Assembly: GCA_036426205.1 (NCBI GenBank) | Contig: WSYH01000839.1 | Coordinates: forward strand, 36,862-100,861 | Source of the DNA: Ascaphus truei | Lineage: Eukaryota > Chordata > Amphibia > Anura > Ascaphidae | Reading direction: 5' to 3' | DNA length: 64,000 bases | The notes under the pieces: model-generated | Told to the model about the DNA's origin: nothing | Database searches by the model: none | Seen by the model: the letters and a program-made list of their open reading frames with translations, nothing else | Part shown: positions 41,517-49,779 of the stretch, one piece after another | Position numbering within the stretch: position 1 is the stretch's first letter | How the letters are laid out: every line of letters begins with the position of its first letter | Position numbers and translations under genes: made by a program

Positions 41517-41743
41517 GTAAAGAACCCCCAACACCCAGCCCTGCTGCTGACACGCTCACTCACGTGTTCCTATACCCCATCATGTCCTTAATTGTTTTGC
41601 ACACCTTATCACCAGTTAGGTCAGACGTCACCTCCACTACCTTCCCATTCCGCTGTCTGTGGTCGTCCCCCTGCCTCTCAGTTACTGCCTGTCCCACTGG
41701 TGTCAGCGTCACTTTGTCACATGGCTCTCCCTCTTATCCTCAG

Positions 41744-41817
41744 GGGGGAGGTTTTTGACTGGAAGATCCCATTTGACACATACATCGTACCATCCTTTGA
41801 GAGTACTGAGTATCTGG
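41744..41817 (+). CDS. tmem244: TMEM244-family exon B, intact-length copy (unit 5)
   Basis: This 74-nt exon has the correct phase at both ends. It encodes EVFDWKIPFD, then TYIVPSFESTEYL, differing from the unit 2 copy by a few residues (G for V at the start, TY for HT). The acceptor is CTCAG. The donor reads GTGATATT, weaker than the unit 2 donor. On length and frame it could be used. Confidence 0.7.
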
Positions 41818-41925
41818 GTGATATTCACAGCCCCTTTCTACCACCTGCGCATCCACTTACTCTTTAGGTGTGAAGTAGTGGAGGGAGTACAGGATGCAGT
41901 AGTGTTAGTATGAGGAAAGAAAAAG

Positions 41926-42235
41926 CAAAGTGACCATCATGACTAGTGAGTGTATAATGGGTAAAGGAGCGTCTCAAAGTAACCTAATGACAGTGATGTT
42001 ATAATAGGCTAGAGAGGTCTGTTCCCAAAGCGACCTAATGACAGTGACGTGTATAATGGGTTAAAGGGCTGGTTCCCAAAGATACCATCACAGTGACGTG
42101 TATAATGGGTTAAAGGGCCCGTCCCAAAGTGACCTAATGCCAGTGACGTGTTATAATGGGTTAAAGGGGACCGTCCCAAAGTGACCTAATGACAGTGACG
42201 TGTTATAATGGGTTAGACTGAGGGTCTGCACCACG
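41926..42235 (+). repeat. 50-bp intronic minisatellite (unit 5)
   Basis: About six copies, followed by unique intron sequence as in unit 4. Confidence 0.9.
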
Positions 42236-42345
42236 TGGGATTAAAGTGACCGCAATAACAGTGACGCAGTGTAGAGTTAGAAACAGTTGTCTGTTTTCCG
42301 GATTCTGAGATGGTGACCCCATTAACCTTTTCTAATTCTCCTCAG

Positions 42346-42472
42346 TTGCCCTGCTGTCCCTAGAAATTTCTTTTCTTAGTAGCGGGCTCCTATTTGTCCC
42401 AGTGTACGCATGAGTTTGGGATTACGCAGCTACCGTCACCTTCGTAACACATGTGTATGTGCTGCCATAGGG
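42346..42472 (+). pseudogene. tmem244: TMEM244 exon C copy, frame-broken (unit 5)
   Basis: Matches 32848-32973 but loses bases in the CCAGTTGTACGCATCAGA segment, which brings TGA into frame, and has extra bases at TTCGTAACACATG and before the donor. If real, this exon cannot encode the third membrane segment. If it is consensus error, it is the natural partner of exons D and E. Confidence 0.75.
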
Positions 42473-42499
42473 GTGAGTGACCCGTTATAGGGGCCTAGC

Positions 42500-42625
42500 C
42501 CCATGTATGTGTGTAAAGCTTTATAGCAGCGTTTTGTTGTNNTGTCTGTGCATATCAGTGTATGTGTGTAAATCAGTGTGTCTGTGTGTTAGTGTGTAGA
42601 TCAGTGTGTCTGTGTGTAGATCAGT
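42500..42625 (+). repeat. TG-rich intronic repeat, left part
   Basis: Imperfect units of GTGTGTAGATCAGTG and GTCTGTGTG. NN at 42541-42542 marks a sequence join. The repeat resumes at 43843 after an insertion. Confidence 0.8.
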
Positions 42626-43842
42626 GTTTTTAATTGTTTTTATTTTTTAGGTTGTCCATTGATTGTCAGTGTGTTTATCTATGCCCCTTTAAGGGTATAG
42701 ATATGCAGTGACAAGCAATATATATTTTTTGCAAATGTTTGTTTTTATTTTATTATTATGTACTGTATTTCTGGTTCTTGGTTTTATTTAATTGTTTTGT
42801 ATCTTTGTTGATTTTTTTTTGTTTCTCATTGGCTACCATAGTGGCAAAGCATGCCCATATTATATGGGCTAGGTGTACCACTGTGCCAATCAATTGATTT
42901 ATTGGCATTTCTATTTTTTTTTTTAACGCATTGTGTTTTATTTAGTAGTACAGGGGGTGGGTTCGTGGGTTGTTTATTGTAGGTAGTTAGTATTTTAATG
43001 TTTATTGGGGGTAGAGGGATTGGGTGAAGGGGATACTTGGCCCAGGGTTGGTGGTTAGGCCTACAGGGGGCGTAGCGGGAGGGGTTAACCCCTTCATTAC
43101 CACGGCAGTTACCACCGCTATGGTAATTAATGGGGTTAACTCCTCCTGCACCCTTCCCGGTAGGCCGCTAACCACCCACCTTTGGCCAAGTACCCCCTTC
43201 TGCCCCCAATAAACTAGCTACTGTGCCTTAACCCCTTCATTGCCTTTAGCGGGTAGCCTCTAAGGTAATGAAGTTGCTTGAATGTGAATTTTACTAATGG
43301 TGTACTGGATTATGGGGTCTCCTGGGCTGAACCGCATTGACCTCAGCCTCGGGGACCCCTACTTTGAGATAAAGGCCCCGGTATGGGGTGCCGGTATCTC
43401 CTGCAGCATAAGTCACGTGTGACGTGGAGGATTTAAAAATGGAGGGGATACCGGCACCACATACCGGGGCCTGTATCTCGGGAAGCAGGGGGTCCCCAGG
43501 GCTGAAATCAATGCAGTTCAGCTCAAGTGACCCCCTGCTCCCGAACACTAGTATTAAACTGAATATTTAAACTGCACGATCGCCTGTAAGGGCCGTGCAC
43601 GGAGACGCAGCGTCTGCATGCAGCTCTTCCAGGCTGCAGTTTAAACAAACAGATTCAGTGCGATAGGACTTAGAGCCCCCATAAACAAGCAGTGCGATCG
43701 TGCATTGTTTGACCACACTTTATAAAAATTGTGTTTTTTCTTAGCCAATACCATTTTCACACATGTTTTAGTGTGAGGTAAACCAATGTAAAGTCGCTCT
43801 GCAATGCGCTGATTTTATCGAAGTTTAGTGAATAAGCCCCTA
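42626..43842 (+). mobile_element. Composite repeat inserted in the TG-rich repeat
   Basis: About 1.2 kb of T-rich sequence, then segments with GGGGTTAACCCCTTCATTAC and similar motifs, a long foldback, and an end reading TTTAGTGAATAAGCCCCTA, a motif I associate with amphibian MITE ends. TG-rich repeat lies on both sides, so this looks like one or more insertions. No transposase coding and no clear terminal inverted repeats were found. Confidence 0.5.
43310..43545. repeat. Long imperfect foldback (inverted repeat)
   Basis: The left arm (43315-43402) and right arm (about 43440-43543) are reverse complements with scattered mismatches. Shared blocks are GGCCCCGGTATG with CATACCGGGGCC, and GTGCCGGTATC with GATACCGGCAC. 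The loop (about 43403-43439) contains CACGTGTGACGTGG. Typical of a MITE-like element. Confidence 0.75.
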
Positions 43843-44000
43843 AATGTCTGTATCTGTGTGTATCATTGTGTTAATGTGTATATCAGTGTGTATAGAGGTG
43901 TGTCTGTGTATATCAGTGTTTCTAGACGTGTATTTGTATCTGTGTTAATATGTAGATCAGTGTTACTATGTATCAGTTTGTTCATCTGTGTGTGCCACTT
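43843..44000 (+). repeat. TG-rich intronic repeat, right part
   Basis: Imperfect units such as TGTGTATCAGTGTGTATAG, continuing the 42500-42625 repeat. Ends in unique intron sequence before exon D. Confidence 0.75.
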
Positions 44001-44173
44001 AGCGAATGTGTGCAGTGGTTAAACAGCAGCAGTTGCTGCATGAGAACTCCGCTCTTTGTGTGAACATATTGCTCCCCCTGTTGTTATATCACAGTGCATA
44101 CTATCATATCGCTAAGTAGTGCTTGTATATACCACCAGACTGCCGATCAATGCCGCTCTCTTTCTCCCTGCAG

Positions 44174-44218
44174 TGACCGGGAAGTTCCCTCTGATGTGGC
44201 AGTGGTGGGTGGAAATAG
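44174..44218 (+). CDS. tmem244: TMEM244-family exon D (single copy)
   Basis: This 45-nt exon is bounded by CTCCCTGCAG and GTAATG. It encodes TGKFPLMWQWWVEI, corresponding to the conserved FPL...WW segment of TMEM244 just before the last membrane helix. It takes up one base from exon C and passes one base to exon E, keeping phase. It lies outside the duplicated array, so there is only one copy. Confidence 0.82.
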
Positions 44219-44386
44219 GTAATGTCCCCTCAGTCTGTCACCGTTATCACCCTGTTCTAACAGACTCCAGGCCTCATACGTCCCTTTTCTGTGTCACTCT
44301 GCTTTGGAGGGGACAGACTCCTCGACCCATAGCTCCCCTCTGGTCAGTGTTTCTGATGGTTTTTCCCTCTCTCTTCCACGTTGCAG

Positions 44387-44478
44387 GCTCGGGCTTCCTC
44401 CTTATGCTTTCCTTTGGAATGACCCTCGCTTACTTTGCCACCAAACGCCAACCCCCCGAATTCCCCGTGGACGTCTAA
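44387..44478 (+). CDS. tmem244: TMEM244-family last coding exon (E) with stop
   Basis: This 92-nt coding segment follows a TTGCAG acceptor and ends with TAA at 44476-44478. It encodes SGFLLMLSFGMTLAYFA, a clear fourth membrane helix, then a short cytosolic-type tail, TKRQPPEFPVDV. Exons A-E together give 140 residues, close to the small size of the family once a short first exon is added. The helix and tail look longer than in human TMEM244 as I recall it. Two AATAAA signals follow at about 100 bp. Confidence 0.8.
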
Positions 44479-44547
44479 GGGCTGTTATATAGTGTGTGCG
44501 GCCTTGTGCGAAGGCGCGTGCCGCACACGTTTTGTGTATATACTGTG

Positions 44548-44569
44548 CGCGTGTGTGTGTGTGTGTGTT
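44548..44569 (+). repeat. (GT)n microsatellite in the TMEM244 3' UTR
   Basis: About ten GT dinucleotides between the stop codon and the polyadenylation signals. Confidence 0.9.
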
Positions 44570-44575
44570 TTTTAA

Positions 44576-44585
44576 AATAAATAAA
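44576..44585 (+). other. Polyadenylation signals of the TMEM244-like gene
   Basis: Two overlapping AATAAA hexamers (44576-44581 and 44580-44585), about 100 bp after the stop codon, with T/G-rich sequence following. Likely the 3' end of this gene. Confidence 0.7.
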
Positions 44586-45236
44586 ACCTGAAATAATTTT
44601 TGTAGTACGTTGTACATACACACTCATACACTTACATTTTCCCTGACATTATCTTAGGCAACATTGTCTTTATTTGAATCTATGGTTGTACTACAGGCAT
44701 ATCTCTAATCATAGTGCACAGGTCTGCAGTTTGTGTCACTACACAGATTAGTGCCTCTTACAGAACCACCAACTCTTGTGTTCCAATACCTTTTGGCTGT
44801 TTATTATATCAGCCATTGGTGATTCTCTTGACCAATTTAAATTAGCCTGTGTGTGTGCGGGGGCGAGCGAGGAGAGAGCGCTGTATATGCCAAAATGTGA
44901 TACTGTTACAGTTAACGCCTATGCGTTTCAACAATGTTCAAATGAGACATACTGTACAGCACTGCACATGCATGTATAAATATGCAAATTTACAATTACT
45001 GCACGTGGACACGCATAGTGTGTACTGACGTAGTGTAGGTTGAACTGCTAAAGTATAAGACTTTGAAGACAACAGCTCGCGAATGCCCCCCTGAGTTTTT
45101 AGACGGTATTGCAGTATTGTAGACAGCGCTAATAAAATGCTAATATTACAAGCGCTAAAATACCGGAACATATTCCGAAATAAAAAAAAATACTGCATCT
45201 GTCCGCGGTTATCAGAATTGCGCCGATACGGCTGCA
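44586..45236. other. Intergenic, no gene seen
   Basis: Mixed sequence without supported open frames, tRNA-like structures or clear repeats. Confidence 0.5.
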
Positions 45237-45640
45237 TTAGGATAAAGACGGCTGCAGCTGTAGGTATTCTAGGACACCTTCCCGCATCCACTCCTTTCGG
45301 TTGGCCTCTATTTCTCTCATTATGGGCTCAGGGATATTGGGGTAATCATACACATGGGACTGACGGTACCTCTGCACTATCAATCGGTCAGCCTGGCTGA
45401 GTTTGGTTAATTTACAGCCACAGGCCTGGCCAGGTAGCACCCAGCATAGTGGTTCATGTGAGGGCTGCTCTTGGTAGGGTTAAACCGGTTTGTTGTGTCA
45501 ACCCTAGTTAAATTTACCTATCTCTTCTTTTGAGGGCCTCTGCCATCTCTTGCGCAGAGACCTCTCCTTCCTCCCACCAATTAGCCACAATGTCCCCGCT
45601 AAACACCAAGATCCGTTTATTATCCTTGAGCACCACTATC
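45237..45640 (-). pseudogene. Possible minus-strand coding remnant, unidentified
   Basis: On the minus strand an open segment ends with LEYLQLQPSLS and a stop, and contains QADRLIVQRYRQSHVYDYP (about 45237-45440). Upstream on that strand, a second open segment (about 45535-45640) reads VANWWEEGEVSAQEMAEAL and runs into AGATAG|GTAAAT, a possible donor. The composition is protein-like and not low-complexity. I do not recognise the family. It could be the tail of a retroelement or an exonised fragment. Confidence 0.3.
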
Positions 45641-45739
45641 TATTGCTATTCCATCATATACTTGGGACAGTTTTTTGGCAACAGTTACGAATTGTGTTGA
45701 TGCGGTATACTTTGTGTTCTCTGAAATATATATATATAT

Positions 45740-46080
45740 TGGTCCCCTTCCATTCTGAACCCGTCTTGGCCAATGGTCCCCTTCCATTCTGAACCCGTCT
45801 TGGCCAGTGGTCCCCTTCCATTCTGAACCCGTCTTGGCCAATGGTCCCCTTCCATTCTGAACCCGTCTTAGCCAGTGGTCCCCTTCCATTCTGATCCCGT
45901 CTTGGCCAATGGTCCCCTTCCATTCTGAACCCGTCTTAGCCAGTGGTCCCCTTCCATTCTGAACCCGTCTTAGCCAATGGTCCCCTTCCATTCTGAACCC
46001 GTCTTAGCCATTGGTCCCCTTCCATTCTGATCCCGTCTCAGCCAATGGTCCCCTTCCATTCTGAACCCGTCTTAGCCAAT
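45740..46080 (+). repeat. 34-bp minisatellite
   Basis: Ten near-perfect copies of a 34-bp unit built from GGTCCCCTTCCATTCTGA and ACCCGTCTTGGCCAAT, with TTGG/TTAG and CAAT/CAGT variants. It is preceded by a short (TA)n at about 45727-45738. Because 34 is not a multiple of three, the long minus-strand frames here cycle through all three phases and are not evidence of a gene. Confidence 0.95.
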
Positions 46081-47204
46081 GCGATATCCCCAACACCATG
46101 ATGATGTGGGCACAGGCCACCAACGTGCCGGCCCTTGTGACGTTCCCCCAAGGTTATGGGGGCGCTCGAGTGGTTACAGATCTAGTTCCACTCTTCCTAC
46201 CCTTACGCTCTGCGTCGCTGGCACCTTCCACCATCCAAGACACACCGCAAAGACTAAAAAAAAAACCTGCAAGACTTCACCCCATTGTCACGTTGGTTCC
46301 AACCATAGTGGAGGATTCTGGGTAGCCGCAGCAGAAGGTGTAAGAAGCTGGCTCTGACGAAGCACACGGTGTGGCAGACGCACGGGCAAACTTGTAGGAC
46401 TCCATCCTGCGCTTGTCCGTCTACCGCGCCGCCGTGGCTACCATCGGAAAGGTCTTTCCATTGCTTTTTATTCCCCGTTTTTCGTCTTTGACCGCGATGC
46501 AGGTGCCTTTTTTTTAATTTATTTATTTTGCATTTAATTTTCTGGCTTTCCGAAGGACTCTTTTTTTTTTTTTAGCTGAAGTTTATGTTCCTCCGTTTCC
46601 TATTTGGAAACATCGGGGTAATGGAAGTTTTGGGCAAGGACACGGTTGTTTATGCAGTCCTCACTTGTTAAAATCAACCAAGTCCAACATCAGCATTTTG
46701 TTGAAGAACAGGACACATTTTAAGCTGCAGTTTAATAGCGAAAAGGATTTCTGGCTGCGGCTTACGGAAAAAAAAAAAGACAATTTGGAAAGCAGTATTT
46801 TTAAAGGATGTTGAACAGTGTTCAGCTTCCCCCTTTTAGCTCAATTTGCACATGATCTGTGATTCTTGCACTGGACTTTTTATGAGCTTTTGACACGTTT
46901 CATGCGGTGGCGGCAGCAGCCGAGGGATCCGAGTTGGATTATCTTGAATAATATCCCCAACGGGGGTGTTGGGCGTCTTGGGGGTATTAAGTCATGTCCA
47001 GCCAACTCCTGACTTGTACGCTGAAGCTGTGGAGTTGTTCAAGGGTAGACTGGCTCAAGACACAGCTCCAACTTTTTGTTTTTTTCACCCCCCCCCCTCT
47101 CTAATTTTACCAGTTTTGCCTTTTTTTTCCCGTGAACTCGATGCAACAGATCCCAAGATCCTGTGTCTTCCCCCAAACCTGCTTTTTTTTTTCACCCTAT
47201 TGTC
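46081..47204. other. Intergenic, no gene seen
   Basis: Mixed sequence with T-runs and A-runs. A motif GGATTCTGGGTA at about 46313-46324 resembles the arms of the inverted repeat at 47212-47386, so part of this may be an older copy of the same element. No supported coding frame. Confidence 0.45.
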
Positions 47205-47211
47205 AGTGGCT

Positions 47212-47386
47212 AAGGATTCTGGGTAATGCCAGGCAAAATGAACCACTCCCATCTTCACAATGCAGAAACCTGATCTCATGTATTTTTTTTTTTTTTTTTG
47301 TCATTTTGGACTTTAGTGGGTTTTACGATTTTTCTGCAAATTCCCTGACGTAGGTGGTTGCACCAGAATCGTTACCCAGAATCCTT
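47212..47386. mobile_element. Small element with 15-bp inverted repeats
   Basis: AAGGATTCTGGGTAA at 47212-47226 and its exact reverse complement TTACCCAGAATCCTT at 47372-47386, about 145 bp apart. Another TTACCCAGAATC follows at about 47400. MITE-like. Target duplications were not established. Confidence 0.5.
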
Positions 47387-47602
47387 GGGTAGGTTGTCGT
47401 TACCCAGAATCTTTCTCTCTTCTGCAGATATTTCTGAAGTTCTTTAATACGTCGCCAGCACTCGTGGGTTTTTATCCTACCTATATGTTTTTTTTTTCAC
47501 CTGCCAAATCCTATTAAAGGTGCAGAGTTGAGGATCAAAGTGAACTGACAGCAATTGTGTCATTTCGTTTTTAACCCTGTCCTCAGGGGACACTAGACCA
47601 CA

Positions 47603-47605
<3 letters not shown>

Positions 47606-47638
<33 letters not shown>
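47606..47638 (+). repeat. (ATT)n microsatellite
   Basis: Eleven ATT units just upstream of the hammerhead motif. Confidence 0.95.
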
Positions 47639-47639
<1 letters not shown>

Positions 47640-47652
47640 CAGTATAACCAAC

Positions 47653-47697
47653 CCCACACTGATGAGACCCATTAAGGTCGAAACAGCTGTCTGTGGG
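47653..47697 (+). ncRNA. Hammerhead ribozyme, type I, short stem III
   Basis: All conserved core elements are present and spaced correctly. Stem I is 47653-47658 with 47692-47697 (CCCACA/TGTGGG, 6 bp). CTGATGA follows at 47659-47665. Stem II is GACC 47666-47669 with GGTC 47676-47679, closed by a six-base loop. GAAA is at 47680-47683. Stem III is a minimal hairpin with loop AGCT, followed by GT and the cleavage-site C at 47691 (a GUC triplet, the preferred form). Some further pairing beyond stem I is possible after an internal loop. Short stem III is typical of retroelement hammerheads, which often work best as dimers. Cleavage activity is inferred. Confidence 0.85.
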
Positions 47698-47924
47698 TGG
47701 GTTTGCTGGCTGTGCATCTTAACCCTGGCTGTGCTCAAAGCTGTGACCATGCAGCAAGCTTAAGCCTATAGGGGACCATGTTGAATGGTTTTGAAGCAAA
47801 AGGTGGCGCTGTGAGCTCATTTGCATGTCATTTCCCAGAATCCCTTGCTGCAGTGGAAGTGCTGTGGGCTGGGTGATAATGGTGAGAGGCGGGGTTTGCG
47901 GACCGGTCTAAGCCCGAGTCCATA

Positions 47925-48110
47925 GAAGGACAGGCCGCGCCGAGCTGTGCGGACGCTCCGCGCTGAGCCCCTGCATCCTCAATGAGGATGCCTTGAGAGG
48001 GGGCTCACGCGAGCGTCCGCAGGCGGGGCGAGGCGCTGGATTTTTCAGCCGACAGCCAAGCTGTTTTTCAGAGCGCTGTCGGCTGAAAACATCCAATCAG
48101 CGCGGAGCAA
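47925..48110 (-). mobile_element. GC-rich dispersed repeat, copy 1
   Basis: On the minus strand it shares a conceptual stretch with 60595-60735 on the plus strand (LRMQGLSAE against LRLQGLSAE, and ACGRSREP against ACGSVREP), meaning conserved DNA and not necessarily a protein. It contains internal inverted repeats (GCGGACGCTC with GAGCGTCCGC; TTTTCAGCCGACAGC with GCTGTCGGCTGAAAA). Probably a MITE. Confidence 0.6.
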
Positions 48111-48325
48111 CGTCACGGCGCCGTGACGTCGGTGCGTCGCGGGCGATTGGCCCAGCGACGTCACTGCCCAGTCTCCCCCCGCCTCCGATCGCGCCCGCTG
48201 GCTCGCCTGCATGGGCATGAAATCGCGCAGATTTCGGCAGGGCGAGCGTCAGCGCGCCTCCGAACTGCTCACCCCTCTGTGGCCCCAGCCTAAGACATAA
48301 GAATGAGCACGCAGTAATATTTCCA

Positions 48326-48330
<5 letters not shown>
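48111..48330. other. GC-rich stretch with palindromes
   Basis: Contains CGTCACGGCGCCGTGACG (48110-48127, a perfect 18-bp palindrome) and TGACGTCGG-type CRE-like motifs. Probably still part of the preceding repeat. No exon was identified. Confidence 0.4.

Positions 48331-48370
<40 letters not shown>
48331..48370 (+). repeat. (TA)n microsatellites
   Basis: About 20 TA units, with a second shorter run at about 48420-48434. Confidence 0.95.
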
Positions 48371-48373
<3 letters not shown>

Positions 48374-48434
48374 TGTAGAGGTATCAGTACCGTGTTAGCC
48401 GAGCTTCAATAATCAAAAGATATATATATATATA

Positions 48435-49140
48435 TTTAAATAACCAAGACATTAACAAAGATGAGAACCCACTTAAGATACACCCAAACAGTCTTGTTGG
48501 CCACAAAATATAGTTTGGCCATGTTCTCCGATGACCAATGAGAGGGTTAAAAATCACTGGATAATGGGATTGATCACCTAGTTGGAACAAATTAAACTGG
48601 TCCCCTACCATTTGGTCACTTTTGTTCCTGTGTGTTTGATCACCCTTTACCACTGATTTTTTACGACCCTAAGCTGTTGAACCATCTCCTCTTGGTCCAT
48701 TGCACTCAACTCTCTTCCCCCCCCCAATCATTATCAGCACGGCCTCTCCACTTTTAACTGAAGCGCTCAATTACTCTACAGCTGTTTCATCACAAATTTG
48801 TTCACCAGCCAGATTAGCATCTGTGGGGGGGGGGGGGACACCAGGAAGTGGATGGACTTTGAGTTCCTGAAGCCCCCCCCGGGCCTGTGTATTTAGATTT
48901 AGAAGACCCCGTGGGTCGCGAGCGAGCATGAAGTCGGGCGCGGTGCGATTTTGCTTAATATGCTTGTTGGCAATCGTCTAAAATGGCGGGATTCGCGTAA
49001 TACCGAGACTACGTGTAAGCAGGGCGCGCGCGCACGCCATGTTTCGCTCGCTGTCCGGAGATATTTCACTGAACGCTATGACTAATTTTGACACATCTTT
49101 GGTCCATTTGAGGCTTGGCTGCGGCATTTTGCAAGGAAGC
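48435..49140. other. Intergenic, no gene seen
   Basis: Includes a G-run at 48825-48837. No supported coding region. Confidence 0.5.
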
Positions 49141-49154
49141 GAAATGCGTGTGGG

Positions 49155-49322
49155 TGGCGCTCTCTCTCTGGCGCACTCTCTCTCTCTCTCTGGCACTCTC
49201 TCTGGCACTCTCTCTGGCGCTCTCTCTCTCTGGCGCTCTCTCTCTCTGGCGCGCTCTCTCTGGCGCGCTCTCTCTCTCTCTGGCGCGCTCTCTCTCTCTC
49301 TGGCGCGCTCTCTCTCTCTCTG
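49155..49322 (+). repeat. CT-rich minisatellite (TCTCTCTGGCGC units)
   Basis: Variable-length TCTCTC tracts separated by TGGCGC or TGGCAC. Frames here encode Arg/Glu or Ser/Leu low-complexity products and are not genes. Confidence 0.93.
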
Positions 49323-49779
49323 GTCTGTGTGTGAGGCCTGACGTCTGTGTGTGAGGCCTGACGTCTGTGGGTGAGGCATGACGTCTGTGTGTGATAAATA
49401 TCTGTGATAATGTGTGTGTGTGTGAGGCCTGAGCCCTGTGTGAGGTCTGACGTCTGTATGTTTTACATATCTGTGATACTGTGTGTGTGAGGCCTGACAT
49501 CTGTGTGTGATAAATATCCGTGATACTGTGTGTGTGCGTGTGTGTGAGGCCTTATGTCTGTGTGTGAGGCATGAGGCCTGTGTGTGATACATATCTGTGA
49601 TACTGTGTGTGTGAGGCCTGACATCTGTGTGTGATAAATATCCGTGATACTGTGTGTGTGCGTGTGTGTGAGGCCTTACGTCTGTGTGTGAGGCATGAGG
49701 CCTGTGTGTGATACATATATGTGATTCTGTGTGTGTGTGAGGCCTGTGTGTGAGGCCTGACGTCTGCATGTTATACAGA
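49323..49779 (+). repeat. TG-rich minisatellite (GTGTGTGAGGCCTGACGTCT units)
   Basis: Higher-order repeat of GTGTGTGAGGCCTGACGTCT and GATAAATATCTGTGATACTG segments. It is interrupted by the solo LTR (49780-51115) and continues at 51116-51272. Confidence 0.93.

Larger units (their letters stand above)
1..42500 (+). repeat. Tandem array of about five ~8.3-kb units (LINE + inverted minisatellites + TMEM244 exons)
   Basis: The same order of blocks recurs five times. LINE poly(A) ends fall at 4343, 11857, 20216, 28474 and 37713, giving spacings of 7514, 8359, 8258 and 9239. Units 2-4 (LINEs at 7795, 16167 and 24421) match almost base for base over kilobases, with scattered one-base indels and a few larger differences. 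Unit 1 lacks exons A and B, which explains its short spacing. The interval before the fifth LINE is longer because it also holds exon C and TG-rich DNA. The structure is directly visible. Whether all copies are real or partly an assembly product cannot be decided from sequence alone. Confidence 0.9.
47560..47890 (+). mobile_element. Hammerhead-bearing retroelement remnant (Penelope-like candidate)
   Basis: Sequence around the hammerhead motif, including an (ATT)n run at 47606-47638 and a downstream portion with GCTCATTTGCATGTC and CCCAGAATCCCTTGCTGCAG. No reverse transcriptase remains. Hammerhead ribozymes are a known component of Penelope-like elements and some other retroelements, including in amphibians. 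The assignment rests on the ribozyme alone. Confidence 0.45.

Noticed and set aside
45620..45991. Minus-strand 123-codon repetitive frame
   Set aside because: Pure 34-bp minisatellite translation.
47698..47740. Longer alternative stem III for the hammerhead using GGCTGTGC
   Set aside because: It would place G at the cleavage position, which hammerheads do not tolerate. The short stem III with GUC fits all rules.
48978..49769. A 263-codon minus-strand frame and overlapping plus-strand frames of 79-100 codons
   Set aside because: They are translations of the CT- and TG-rich minisatellites (Arg/Glu, His/Thr, Ser/Leu low complexity). No gene-like composition.
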